The notes beneath the pieces were generated by a model. The model worked only from the letters and a program-made list of their open reading frames with translations, was not told the origin of the DNA and made no database searches. The translations under genes were made by a program, and so were the position numbers. A stretch of 64,000 nt of DNA from Pseudotabrizicola sp. (GTDB taxonomy: Bacteria > Pseudomonadota > Alphaproteobacteria > Rhodobacterales > Rhodobacteraceae): contig NZ_JAUXOV010000052.1 of NCBI RefSeq assembly GCF_030684215.1, forward strand, positions 144,507 to 208,506, written 5' to 3'. Below, one piece after another: positions 49,105-58,765 of the stretch; within the stretch, counting starts at the first letter, position 1, and the number at the start of each line of letters is the position of its first letter.

Positions 49105-51698
49105 CAGCCGCGATCCGCACCACTTGCCCCTATTGCGGTGTGGGTTGCGGCGTGCTGGCCACTCCCGATGGTAAGGGTGGCGCGGCCATTGTGGGTGATC
49201 CAGATCACCCCGCAAACCGGGGGCGGCTTTGCGTCAAGGGCGCGGCTCTGGGTGAAACACTCGCCACCAACGGGCGGTTGACGACCCCGCGCATTGCCGG
49301 GGCCGAGGCGACATGGGACGCGGCGCTTGACCTGATCGCCACACGCTTTGCCGATACCATCGCGGCCCATGGACCGGACTCGGTGGCGTTGTATGTGTCG
49401 GGCCAGTTGCTGACCGAAGACTACTACGTCGCCAACAAGCTGATGAAAGGCTACATGGGGTCGGCCAATATCGACACCAATTCGCGGCTGTGCATGGCGT
49501 CAAGCGTGGCGGGCCATCGCCGTGCTTTTGGGTCAGATACGGTGCCGGGCCAGTATGAAGACCTTGAATTGGCCGATCTGGTCGTGCTGGTCGGCAGCAA
49601 TCTGGCATGGTGCCACCCGGTGCTGCACCAGCGCCTGATGGCGGCAAAGGCCGCGCGTGGCACAAAGATTGTGGTGATTGACCCCCGCCGCACCGCAACC
49701 TGCGAAGGGGCAGACCTGCATCTTGCGCTGGCTCCGGGGGCCGACGCGCATCTGTTCAACCTGCTTTTGTGCTATCTGGCCGACAATAGCCACCTGAACG
49801 CTGGTTTCTTGTCCCATGTGTCCGGTCTCGATCATGCACTAAGCGCTGCCCGTAGCAGCACTGATGCCGACTCCGGGCTGGCCCCTGACGATCTGACCCG
49901 CTTTCTTGCGCTTTGGGCGGGCAGCGAAAAGGTGGTTACCGTTTACTCGCAAGGCATCAACCAGTCTGACAGTGGCACCGACAAGGTGAATGCGATCATA
50001 AACTGTCACCTTGCCACAGGCCGGATCGGTCGCCCCGGCATGGGGCCGTTTTCGGTGACAGGTCAGCCAAACGCCATGGGTGGGCGCGAGGTGGGCGGGC
50101 TGGCCAATATGCTGGCCTGCCATCTGGATCTGGAAAGCCCCACCCACCGCGACGCGGTTCAAGGCTTCTGGACCAGCCCGCGCATGGCGGACAAGCCTGG
50201 GTTAAAGGCAGTGGACATGTTCCGCGCGGTGGAAGACGGGCGCATAAAGGCGTTGTGGATACTGCACACCAACCCCGCCGTATCAATGCCCGACGCTGAC
50301 CGCGTTGCGCGCGCCATCGCGGCCTGCGATTTCGTGGCTGTCAGTGAGGTCTGGCCCACCACCGACACCGCGCGGCTGGCACATGTGCTGCTACCTGCAG
50401 CTGGTTGGGGTGAGAAAGACGGCACCGTTACCAATTCCGAACGCATGATCAGCCGACAGCGCGCCTTTGCCCCCCGGCCGGGGCAGGCGCGGGCAGATTG
50501 GTGGCAATTGGCACAGGTGGCGAAACGCATGGGGTTCGCAGGGTTTGACTGGGCCGGACCTGCCGAAGTGTTTGCCGAATATGCCGCCTTGTCTGGTGTG
50601 GCCGGGGCGCTGGGCAGCGATTTTGATATCTCTGGTCTTGCGGGCGCGTCTTATGAAACGCTTGCCCCTGTGGCATGGCCGGTGGCCGCCCGAATAGGGG
50701 GCAGGTTCTTTGCGGACGGCCGCTTTCACACGCCCGATGGCCGCGCGCGCATGGTGGCTGTGACGGCAAACCTGCCCGCACCACTGGACGCACCCCATCC
50801 GTTCCGCCTGAACACCGGGCGGGTGCGCGACCAATGGCATACGATGACCCGCACCGGCATGGCCCCGCGCCTGTCGCAGCACCTTGGCGAGCCATATCTG
50901 GAGATCAATCCCACTGATGCCGCACAGCTTGGCCTTGCTCCGGCAGCGCTGGCCGAGGTGACCTCCCCGCAAGGCCGTTCCATTCTTCGGGTGATGATCA
51001 GCGATCGCGTGCGTTCCGGTCATCCCTTTGCACCGATGCATTGGACGGGAGAAACCGCCCCGTCGGGCCGTGTCGATGTGCTGGTGCCGGGGCTGACCGA
51101 TCCGGTATCGGGGCAGCCTGCCAGCAAATCTGCGGCGGTGGCGATCCGGCCTTTTGCTGCCGCTTGGTATGGCTTTGCTGTGTCGCAAGGTGATCTTCAC
51201 CCTGCCTGTGACTATTGGGCCAAAGCGCCCCTGACGCAGGGGGTTCAGGCAGAACTGGCAGGCCAGACCCAGCCCGACGATTGGGCGGACTGGGCCTCGG
51301 CGCTGTTTGGTCTGTCTGCGCCTTCCGCCATGGTGTCAGACCCCGCGCGGGGTCTCCACCGTCTGGCCTTTGTTGAAAACGGCAGGCTGGCAGCGGCATT
51401 GTTCATCTCACGCGGACCGGTGCTGGTGTCGCGCGGCCATCTGGGTGGATTGCTGGGCGGCACCGAGACCGCCGCGCTGGCGGGCCGGCCATCAGCCGAC
51501 CGCCCCGACCCCGGCCCAACGGTCTGCGCCTGTTTGAACGTGGGGCTGAACACCATCTTGCGCGCCATGGCTGACAGCAGCCTGATCACCGTTGATGCCA
51601 TCGGGGCCGCCCTTGGCGCTGGCACCAACTGCGGGTCCTGCCGCCCCGAGATTGCCGCCCTTCTTGCCCGTCACAGCCACCGCGAGGCCGCCGAATGA
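49101..51698 (+). CDS. nasA: Assimilatory nitrate reductase catalytic subunit (molybdopterin), with C-terminal BFD-like [2Fe-2S]
   Basis: TCPYCGVGCGVLAT 4Fe4S site, NSRLCMASSVAGHRRAFGSDTVPG, C-terminal CACLNVGLNTI...GTNCGSCRPEI. Confidence 0.95.
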   Translation: MTAAIRTTCPYCGVGCGVLATPDGKGGAAIVGDPDHPANRGRLCVKGAALGETLATNGRLTTPRIAGAEATWDAALDLIATRFADTIAAHGPDSVALYVSGQLLTEDYYVANKLMKGYMGSANIDTNSRLCMASSVAGHRRAFGSDTVPGQYEDLELADLVVLVGSNLAWCHPVLHQRLMAAKAARGTKIVVIDPRRTATCEGADLHLALAPGADAHLFNLLLCYLADNSHLNAGFLSHVSGLDHALSAARSSTDADSGLAPDDLTRFLALWAGSEKVVTVYSQGINQSDSGTDKVNAIINCHLATGRIGRPGMGPFSVTGQPNAMGGREVGGLANMLACHLDLESPTHRDAVQGFWTSPRMADKPGLKAVDMFRAVEDGRIKALWILHTNPAVSMPDADRVARAIAACDFVAVSEVWPTTDTARLAHVLLPAAGWGEKDGTVTNSERMISRQRAFAPRPGQARADWWQLAQVAKRMGFAGFDWAGPAEVFAEYAALSGVAGALGSDFDISGLAGASYETLAPVAWPVAARIGGRFFADGRFHTPDGRARMVAVTANLPAPLDAPHPFRLNTGRVRDQWHTMTRTGMAPRLSQHLGEPYLEINPTDAAQLGLAPAALAEVTSPQGRSILRVMISDRVRSGHPFAPMHWTGETAPSGRVDVLVPGLTDPVSGQPASKSAAVAIRPFAAAWYGFAVSQGDLHPACDYWAKAPLTQGVQAELAGQTQPDDWADWASALFGLSAPSAMVSDPARGLHRLAFVENGRLAAALFISRGPVLVSRGHLGGLLGGTETAALAGRPSADRPDPGPTVCACLNVGLNTILRAMADSSLITVDAIGAALGAGTNCGSCRPEIAALLARHSHREAAE

Positions 51699-52531
51699 GC
51701 TTTCTTGAACACCCCGCAACCCTTGTCCCGCAGCCCGTCACTCCGCCGCGCGGGCGTATTGCCCTTGTTGGCGCGGGGCCGGGATCAGCCGATCTTTTGA
51801 CCCTTCGCGCCATACGATGCCTCGGGCGGGCGGATGTGGTGTTCTACGATCGACTGGTAGAGCCGGAGGCGCTGGATTTTGTCCGGCCCGGTGCAGAGTG
51901 CGTTTTTGTCGGCAAAGAGGTGGGTACCCATAGTTGGCCGCAGGCCCGGATTGATGCGGCGATCGTGGCGGCGGCGTTGCAGGGCAAACAGGTGGTGCGT
52001 TTGAAATCGGGCGATCCGTCAATCTTTGGCCGTGCATCCGAAGAGATAGAGGCCGCGCGGGCGCATGGCATTGATATTGAGATCATCGCGGGTGTCACTG
52101 CCGCCTCTGCTGCTGCGGCCAGCCTGTGCCGACCCCTGACGCGCAGGGGCGTGACAGATCGTGTGATGCTGGCGACGGCCACGTGCTGCACAGGAGAGAT
52201 GCCGTCACAAATCGCTGAAATCGCGCGGCCGGGAACGTCACTGGTGTTCTATATGGCGATGAATCAGCTACAGGCTTTGACCGCGCAGTTGTTGGGTGTG
52301 GGCGTTGCAGCAGATCAGGCGGTCACAGTCGCCACGAATGTCTCCAGACCAAATGAGCGTAGTCTGAACACCACGGTCTCACGCCTGTCGCAGGACTGTC
52401 AGGCCGCAAATGTCCGCAATCCGGCGGTCATTCTGATTGAACTGGCAAAGCCGTCTGAGGTGCCACTTGCTTTTGGCGTGGCTGACGGCAACGCTTGCAA
52501 TGCATCCCTATCCGTCGGACACATGGCCTGA
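51695..52531 (+). CDS. cobA: Uroporphyrinogen-III C-methyltransferase
   Basis: ALVGAGPGSADLLTLRAIRCLGRADVVFYDRLV, GKEVGTHSWPQ, VVRLKSGDPSIFGRASEE. Confidence 0.94.
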   Translation: MSFLEHPATLVPQPVTPPRGRIALVGAGPGSADLLTLRAIRCLGRADVVFYDRLVEPEALDFVRPGAECVFVGKEVGTHSWPQARIDAAIVAAALQGKQVVRLKSGDPSIFGRASEEIEAARAHGIDIEIIAGVTAASAAAASLCRPLTRRGVTDRVMLATATCCTGEMPSQIAEIARPGTSLVFYMAMNQLQALTAQLLGVGVAADQAVTVATNVSRPNERSLNTTVSRLSQDCQAANVRNPAVILIELAKPSEVPLAFGVADGNACNASLSVGHMA

Positions 52532-52596
52532 ACGTGACGGCCTGTCCTTGCTGACCATGGAACACTGCCGTTCAGATGCCATGGAGGCTGTGCAAC

Positions 52597-53655
52597 ATGA
52601 CAGGTCCGGTCGCGGCCATTATTGCGGATGATCTGACGGGCGCGCTGGATTCCGCCGTGCCCTTTGCCATGCGGGGTTGGAAAACGATTGCTGTTACATC
52701 TGTCGCCGCAATCTCTCAGGCGCTCAACGCCGGGGCAGAGGTGATTTCGGTATCGCTGGACAGCCGCGAAATTCCACAAGCCGAGGCCGCAGTCCGAATG
52801 CATCAGGCGGCGCTTGCCCTTTCTGGCTTTCCGGTGGTTCTGAAAAAGATCGACTCGCGGCTTAAGGGCAATGTCGCGGCAGAGGTTGCGGCGCTTCTGG
52901 CGGCTCGCTTGCCGCAGAAGGTTGTGGTCTGCCCGGCAATTCCCGAATTGGGGCGGCGTGTGAGTGGTGGGTTCATTCGGGGAATGGGCATTGCGCAGCC
53001 CATTCCTGTGGCGCCGTGCCTTCCCCCGTTTGCTTTGGGCGAGTTGAGTGTGCCTGATGCCGAGACGGATCAGGATCTTGCAGCCATTGTTCAGGACGCT
53101 CCGGCGGGAACCGTATTTGTTGGCGCGCGCGGTTTGGCTTCGGCTTTGGCAGCGCATCTTGCCAAGGGGCACGCACAGATCGTGCCGGATCTGGGCTGGT
53201 CTGGCCCCGTGGCGGTGGTTGTTGGGTCGCGCGATCCAATCACCTTGGAACAGGTGGATCATCTTCGGTCTGCGGACCCGGTTCAATGGATTGCTGCGCC
53301 GGGTGGTGTTGTGCCGGAACATTCGGCTGCGGGCTCTGTCATCGTGCAGGCAACGCAGGGAAGCGAGGCTGAAACAGACGGCAGGGCGGTTTCTTTGCGG
53401 CTGGCACAGGGCTTTGTGCGCCATCATTCATCCCCCACGCGCCATCTTGTTCTGACAGGCGGAGAAACGGCTGCTGCGGTTCTGACGGGCCTTGGCGTGA
53501 CCGCGCTTGAGGTGCTGGGCGAGGCGCAGCCCGGCCTTCCGGTTTGCCGCGACCTGAACCACACGTCCGGTCCAGTGTTCATCACGAAATCGGGCGGCTT
53601 TGGCGCGGTGGATTGTCTGTTGCGTCTGGTTCGGCAGGGCGCTGGTCAGGTCTGA
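52597..53655 (+). CDS. Four-carbon acid sugar kinase family protein (DUF1537/OtnK-like)
   Basis: AAIIADDLTGALDSAVPFAMRG, LKKIDSRLKGNVAAEV, LTGGETAAAVL, VFITKSGGFGAVDCLLRLV. Confidence 0.85.
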   Translation: MTGPVAAIIADDLTGALDSAVPFAMRGWKTIAVTSVAAISQALNAGAEVISVSLDSREIPQAEAAVRMHQAALALSGFPVVLKKIDSRLKGNVAAEVAALLAARLPQKVVVCPAIPELGRRVSGGFIRGMGIAQPIPVAPCLPPFALGELSVPDAETDQDLAAIVQDAPAGTVFVGARGLASALAAHLAKGHAQIVPDLGWSGPVAVVVGSRDPITLEQVDHLRSADPVQWIAAPGGVVPEHSAAGSVIVQATQGSEAETDGRAVSLRLAQGFVRHHSSPTRHLVLTGGETAAAVLTGLGVTALEVLGEAQPGLPVCRDLNHTSGPVFITKSGGFGAVDCLLRLVRQGAGQV

Positions 53656-53697
53656 TTTGTGCCAAAGTGCTGGATAAATCGCAGTCAGCCTGCCTGT

Positions 53698-54642
53698 TTA
53701 GGTAGCTGTAAAGGCGATCATGTCCCGCAAGCTGGTGTCCAACGGGATCTGCCGGGTCCAACCCGTTGCAGCGATCAGGCGTTGCGGATCACCGATGCTT
53801 TTGTGTACCCCTGAAGCGTTGTGCTGTGTGCCGTTCTCAATATCCGGTTGCCAGCCACCAATAAGGCACAGGGCCGAAAGCATGTCTTTCAGACTGTGGC
53901 CTTCGCCCGAAGCCACATTGAACAATCCGCGCGGTCCGTTTGGCTGGCTCAGTGCGACAAGCGCCGTTGCAACGTCGCGCACGTCTATCCAGTCGCGCAC
54001 CGCCATTGGATTTGAAAGGGTAAAGCGGCCGGGGGTTTCCCGTAGCTGTTCGATGAAAACCTGCGGTACCAGCCGTGCGGTCTGACCGGGGCCGATCACA
54101 TTGAAGGGCACAGCAACCGCCAGATCAAGACCAAGCCGATCAGCCTCGGCAAGCGCGTGCAGCGTCGCCGCCGCCTTGCTGATGCCATAGGCCGCCGCCG
54201 GCCGCATGGGATGATGCTCGTCAATCGTACCCTGATCAGGTGCCATCGGTGCCCAGATTGCTGCCGATGACACGATCACCAACCGCGCGGGCTGCGGCAT
54301 GCGCGACACTGCGCCCACCAGCCGGGCGGTTGCTGTCAGGTTGGCGGTGAATAGATCGGCGCGGCCCTCATCGGTATCGGGGGCCGCGGTGCGTCCGGCA
54401 CAATGGATGATGGCACCCGGACTGATCTTGGCCAAAAGCGCATCCAGAGGGTCTTGCGCAAGGTCTGCATTGGCCCACGGAAACGCAGTTTGCAGGGGCT
54501 CAGACGACTTGCCCCGCACCCAGCCAAAGGGCTTTGCGCCTGCTGCTGCCAAAGCGGTCATCACGACACTGCCGATAAAGCCAGCCGCCCCTGTCACAAT
54601 GACCGTTTGGCCCGCCAATGTGTGGCTGCTCCGATCCATCAC
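53698..54642 (-). CDS. NAD-dependent epimerase/dehydratase
   Basis: VIVTGAAGFIGSVVMTALAAAG Rossmann motif; YGISKAA; NVASGEGHSLKDML. Confidence 0.9.
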   Translation of the reverse strand: MMDRSSHTLAGQTVIVTGAAGFIGSVVMTALAAAGAKPFGWVRGKSSEPLQTAFPWANADLAQDPLDALLAKISPGAIIHCAGRTAAPDTDEGRADLFTANLTATARLVGAVSRMPQPARLVIVSSAAIWAPMAPDQGTIDEHHPMRPAAAYGISKAAATLHALAEADRLGLDLAVAVPFNVIGPGQTARLVPQVFIEQLRETPGRFTLSNPMAVRDWIDVRDVATALVALSQPNGPRGLFNVASGEGHSLKDMLSALCLIGGWQPDIENGTQHNASGVHKSIGDPQRLIAATGWTRQIPLDTSLRDMIAFTAT

Positions 54643-54705
54643 CCCTCCGCAACGACACCGACAGTTGCGGTGAAATTGAAGCGGATTGCTACCCTCAAAC
54701 GCAAA

Positions 54706-55437
54706 TCAGTGCCGCAATTTCAACTGCATCAGACGCTGTCTCAGCGTTGGCGCGCCCGTGCGCCGGGCCGCGTCCCGCAAAAAGTCGATCTGGGTAAATG
54801 TCGTGCCAAGTGAGACGGTCCGCAGAATGTCGCGCATCATGCCAAGATCGGCCCGCAATCCGGCTGGCCAACCGCATTTATGGGCTTTTGATGGGCTGGA
54901 AACAGTCGCCCAACGGACAATCGCGACCGACATGCCCGCCGCCTGAATGTGGGTGTTCAGAAAAACCTCCAGACCAAAGCGTGGCAATGCCTCTATGTCG
55001 GACAGGATCGGTGCGATCAGCGACATTGGCAGCACGCGTTCCCCGGTGATGTAATCCACCCCAAGCCATTGCCACAAAGCCGGGGCATTGCCGCGCAAGG
55101 ACAGAGAGACATCTGCCCGCCGTTCTGCCACGGGGGCAAGCAGGCGCGACAAGTCCAGCGGGCTCAGGCCGATCAGATCTGCGTCCAGCAAGACCACATG
55201 GCTGGTCTTCACGCGCGCCAGTGCTTCGGCCAGGGCCGCTGATTTCCCACGGTTCGGCCAAAGCCGCAGCACGACAGCGCCAGTTGCCTGCGCCACAGTG
55301 GCGGTATCATCCTGCGACCCGTCATCAACCACGATCACCGGACCAATCATCGGGTGATCCAAAGCCACCGCCACAACGCCCGCGATCCGGTCAGCTTCGT
55401 TATGGGCGGGGATCAGGCAGGTAAAGGTGGGTGTCAT
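54706..55437 (-). CDS. Glycosyltransferase family 2
   Basis: MTPTFTCLIPAHNEADRIAGVVAVAL...VIVVDDGSQDDTATVAQATGA...VVLLDADLIGL. Confidence 0.88.
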   Translation of the reverse strand: MTPTFTCLIPAHNEADRIAGVVAVALDHPMIGPVIVVDDGSQDDTATVAQATGAVVLRLWPNRGKSAALAEALARVKTSHVVLLDADLIGLSPLDLSRLLAPVAERRADVSLSLRGNAPALWQWLGVDYITGERVLPMSLIAPILSDIEALPRFGLEVFLNTHIQAAGMSVAIVRWATVSSPSKAHKCGWPAGLRADLGMMRDILRTVSLGTTFTQIDFLRDAARRTGAPTLRQRLMQLKLRH

Positions 55438-56006
55438 GTGTCGCTCCGTTTTCGCGATCTGAAATGGTGGGCGGCAAAGAGGGCAATGCAGATAGAGGTC
55501 AGCACTGTCGCGCCCAGCAACCACGGACCAACGCGGTCACCAATGGCACCAAACCACCAGCCAACTGCCATGCACAGCGCGACCTTTGGTACAGTCGCCG
55601 CCGTATTCAGCGCCAGAAAACGAAGAAAAGGCATCCGTGCCATGCCAGCCGCCAGCAGTACCGCAAAGCCAGCGGAATGGGTCAGCTTGCCCAGAACCAG
55701 AATGCGCGCATCATTTTTGCGAAAGGCACGGATCACACTTGCCAGCCGCCTGCGCGTCACGCCAAAGCGGCTCAGCCACGGCAGAGCCATCCCGGCCCGG
55801 CCCTTTCGACCAATGACATACAGCAAGATATCCCCCGCCAGATCGGCCAGAAGCAACACCAAAAAAACCAGACGCAGCGGAACAAGCCCGGCCTTTGCCA
55901 GATAGCCCGAAATCACCGAGATCACCGGCCCTTCCAGAACAGCCACCGGTGCGATGATCAGCAACCCGTAATCCCGGATCAGCGCGCCGACATCGGCTTC
56001 GGTCAT
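55434..56006 (-). CDS. DedA/VTT-domain (SNARE-associated-like) membrane protein
   Basis: APVAVLEGPVISVISGYLAKAGLVPL...ADLAGDILLYVIGRKG...LGKLTHSAGFAVLLAAGMARM. Confidence 0.75.
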   Translation of the reverse strand: MTEADVGALIRDYGLLIIAPVAVLEGPVISVISGYLAKAGLVPLRLVFLVLLLADLAGDILLYVIGRKGRAGMALPWLSRFGVTRRRLASVIRAFRKNDARILVLGKLTHSAGFAVLLAAGMARMPFLRFLALNTAATVPKVALCMAVGWWFGAIGDRVGPWLLGATVLTSICIALFAAHHFRSRKRSDT

Positions 56007-56010
56007 GGCA

Positions 56011-57138
56011 TCACTCGGCCGGAACGGTGTTGGACGGGGTTTTGGGGGCCATTGTGGTGCCGCGCCAGTCGAACCCGCGGCGCATGAAGGTGGCGAGCCA
56101 GAGTGCTGGCATCATCAGATCCCGCAACACCAGCAAAAGCGCCCCCTGCGGTCCCATCGGCCACCCTGCTCGCGCTGCCACAAACACCTCGGCCAGATAC
56201 CAAAGTGCGGCATAGCCAAGCCCGAAAACCGGATCCGCGCCCGACAGGACCAGCGCCGCCATGGCGCAGACAATCGGGGCCGCGCCACCGTTGAAAACCT
56301 CGAAGGCGAACAAAAGCGGAAAGGCATCGCGCCGCACCCGGCTCCACCGCAACTGCCGCGACCAGACCTGTGCCAGCGTGCGCCGCCCGATGGGTTGGGC
56401 AAAGGGCAGGGGCGTCAGCGTAACCTCACGGCCCAGGCTGCGCGTCACCCGTGTTGCGGCTGCATCTTCTGCCAAGGTTTGCCCCAAAGCCCACAGCCCC
56501 CCGGCATGCTCCAGCAGGGGCTTGTTGAAAAACAGGGTCTTTCCTTGGGCATAGGCGGGGCCGACACTGGCGGCGGCAAACTGCATCACGGCCTGATTGG
56601 TGTTCAGAAAGGCGCATTCAAGCAATCCGCCAAGGTTCTGCGGGTGACTGCCGACCGGAGGAGACGACACAAGCCCCGTCGCAGGCCCCCAAGATCCGAC
56701 AACGGTCGCCAGATAGTCGCGCGGCAGCATCAGGTTGCTGTCGGTCATGCAGATCCAGTCGCCCAATGCGGCGTTCCAGCCTTTCCACACGTTGTTTAGT
56801 TTGGGGTTGCCCGAAATGCGATCAAGGCCGACCAACACCCGTGCCGGAACCTGTGGATTGTGCGCAATCAGCCGTTCCAGCAGATCAATCACAGGATCAT
56901 CGGGAGACTGCGCACAAAAGATGATCTCATACCGGGGGTAATCCTGATCAAAAGACGATTGCAGCGTGTGCGCGTCAAACGCATCCAGCCCACAGACCGG
57001 GCGCAACAGGGTAACAAAGGGTTGCCCGATGACACCACCGCCGGGTTTGGGACGGTCAAGGCGGCGCAGATACAGCCAGATTGCCACGAAATGCGCGGCC
57101 ATCAGAAGGGCGGCCAATACGGACAGGGCCAAGGCCAT
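56011..57138 (-). CDS. Ceramide glucosyltransferase-like (GT21/HpnI-type) glycosyltransferase
   Basis: VTLLRPVCGLDAFDAHTLQSSFDQDYPRYEIIFCAQSPDDPV, NPKLNNVWKGWNAALGDWICMTDSNLMLP, GKTLFFNK. Confidence 0.82.
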   Translation of the reverse strand: MALALSVLAALLMAAHFVAIWLYLRRLDRPKPGGGVIGQPFVTLLRPVCGLDAFDAHTLQSSFDQDYPRYEIIFCAQSPDDPVIDLLERLIAHNPQVPARVLVGLDRISGNPKLNNVWKGWNAALGDWICMTDSNLMLPRDYLATVVGSWGPATGLVSSPPVGSHPQNLGGLLECAFLNTNQAVMQFAAASVGPAYAQGKTLFFNKPLLEHAGGLWALGQTLAEDAAATRVTRSLGREVTLTPLPFAQPIGRRTLAQVWSRQLRWSRVRRDAFPLLFAFEVFNGGAAPIVCAMAALVLSGADPVFGLGYAALWYLAEVFVAARAGWPMGPQGALLLVLRDLMMPALWLATFMRRGFDWRGTTMAPKTPSNTVPAE

Positions 57139-57932
57139 CATGCAGCACCTTTCAGCTCTGGGCTGGGCAGGCCAGCGTTGAGTGCGGCGGCCACTGGCCG
57201 CCATGACATCAGCCGCAGCGTGCCGTCACTGTCCTCGGCCAGTGCCGTCATGCTGTCCAGCCAGTCACCGCAATTGGCATAGGTCAGGCCGTGATCATCA
57301 TGCAGGCCAGCGATATGGAAATGCCCGCAGATCACCCCATCCAACCCGCGCTGCCGGGCCATATCAACCACGCGCACCTCGTGCTTGCGTCCGCGATACA
57401 GCAAGGAATTTACCCCGGCGAGCAAGGCCTCAATCGTGCTGCGGGCTTCGGCCGACGTGCCGCGCCGCAGAACGGACAGGCCACGGTCAAGCCGCCGCAG
57501 GGCATGGTCAATCCGGCTACCCAAGCGGGTCAGAGCATGCGACCGCACAACACGCGCATCGACGATATCGCCGTGTAAGACCAGATATTTACGCTGGTCT
57601 CCGGCGAGATAGACCAGCTCGTCCACGGGCCGTACATTCAGGCCCTTTGGCTTTGGTGCACGCGCCGGGTCAGGGTCGTGATTGCCGCGCAGGTAGTGAA
57701 CGACAGCACCCGCCTGTTGACGGCTGCGCAGATGGTCCATCACGCGCTGCGCGTCGTCGGTCCAATGCGGAAGAAGCGGCTGCCACAGGTCCAGAATATC
57801 GCCAACCAGAACATAGGTGTCGGCGTGATTGTGCTGCAGGAAAGACAGGATCAGATCGGCCCGACTGCCCAAAGCACCCAGATGCAGGTCTGATAGGAAC
57901 AGACCCCTGTGATGTTGGATAGAACTGCCCAT
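57138..57932 (-). CDS. Metallophosphoesterase, UDP-2,3-diacylglucosamine diphosphatase-like
   Basis: GLFLSDLHLGALGSRADLI, VLVGDILDLWQ, YLRGNHDPD, VLHGDIVD, ICGHFHIAGL. Confidence 0.85.
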   Translation of the reverse strand: MGSSIQHHRGLFLSDLHLGALGSRADLILSFLQHNHADTYVLVGDILDLWQPLLPHWTDDAQRVMDHLRSRQQAGAVVHYLRGNHDPDPARAPKPKGLNVRPVDELVYLAGDQRKYLVLHGDIVDARVVRSHALTRLGSRIDHALRRLDRGLSVLRRGTSAEARSTIEALLAGVNSLLYRGRKHEVRVVDMARQRGLDGVICGHFHIAGLHDDHGLTYANCGDWLDSMTALAEDSDGTLRLMSWRPVAAALNAGLPSPELKGAA

Positions 57933-58045
57933 GCCACTGCTCCGCGTCATCCTTTGCACCTATCTCTGACGCAAAAGAACAACGGGCGTATGAAGGTTTT
58001 GCTGCAGTGCTGCGACAGTTGCGGTGGCCGATCTGGCAGGTTGTC

Positions 58046-58747
58046 TCAGCTTTGGCCGACAAACATCCGGTCACGGGCGCCCATGATGTGGCGTCGCATC
58101 GCGGCAGAGGCGGCCTCGGGGTTTTGATCCTTGATGGCGTCGATGATTGCCTGATGCTCGGCCTGCACCACAGCCTGCCGTTCCGGCGCAGCTTGCAAGG
58201 TCAGCGACCGCGACAGTTGCATGCCAAAGGTGATCTGCTGTGCCAAAGATTCCAGCACTGTCTGGAAAAACGGGTTCTTGGTTGCCTTTGCAATCGACCT
58301 ATGCAGAAGTTGGTCGGCATCAACCCCCAATGCCTGCTGCAAATAGCTGGTTTCCATAAGCTTATGCGCTTTTTCCAGCGCCGCAAGGTCGCTTTCGTCG
58401 CGTCTTTGGGCAGCCCAGCCAGCAGCGGCGCTTTCGACATCGGCGCGGAATTCGTAACAGCGCTGAATGTCGGTGATCGACCCCAGCGGCACGAATTGCA
58501 TCACCGACCGATCCGGGCGCCGGGCAACATAATTGCCCGATCCGCGCCGGGATGAGATCATGCCATCATCGCGCAGCCGTGCCAAAGCGGCCCGCAACAC
58601 CGGCCGCGATACGCCACAGGTCAGCGCTAGCGCCTCTTCGGGGGGAAGGCGCGACTGCAACGGATAGCGGCCTTCGACGATATCTGACAGCAGCCGATCA
58701 TAGACCTGATCGGCAAGCGAGGGTTCACGTCGTTCTGTCGATGTCAT
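58046..58747 (-). CDS. GntR-family (FadR/FCD type) transcriptional regulator
   Basis: LADQVYDRLLSDIVEGRYPLQSRLPPEEALALTCGVSRPVLRAALARLRDDGMISSRRGSG; C-terminal FCD. Confidence 0.93.
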   Translation of the reverse strand: MTSTERREPSLADQVYDRLLSDIVEGRYPLQSRLPPEEALALTCGVSRPVLRAALARLRDDGMISSRRGSGNYVARRPDRSVMQFVPLGSITDIQRCYEFRADVESAAAGWAAQRRDESDLAALEKAHKLMETSYLQQALGVDADQLLHRSIAKATKNPFFQTVLESLAQQITFGMQLSRSLTLQAAPERQAVVQAEHQAIIDAIKDQNPEAASAAMRRHIMGARDRMFVGQS

Positions 58748-58765
58748 GACCGCTGCCTTTGCCTG

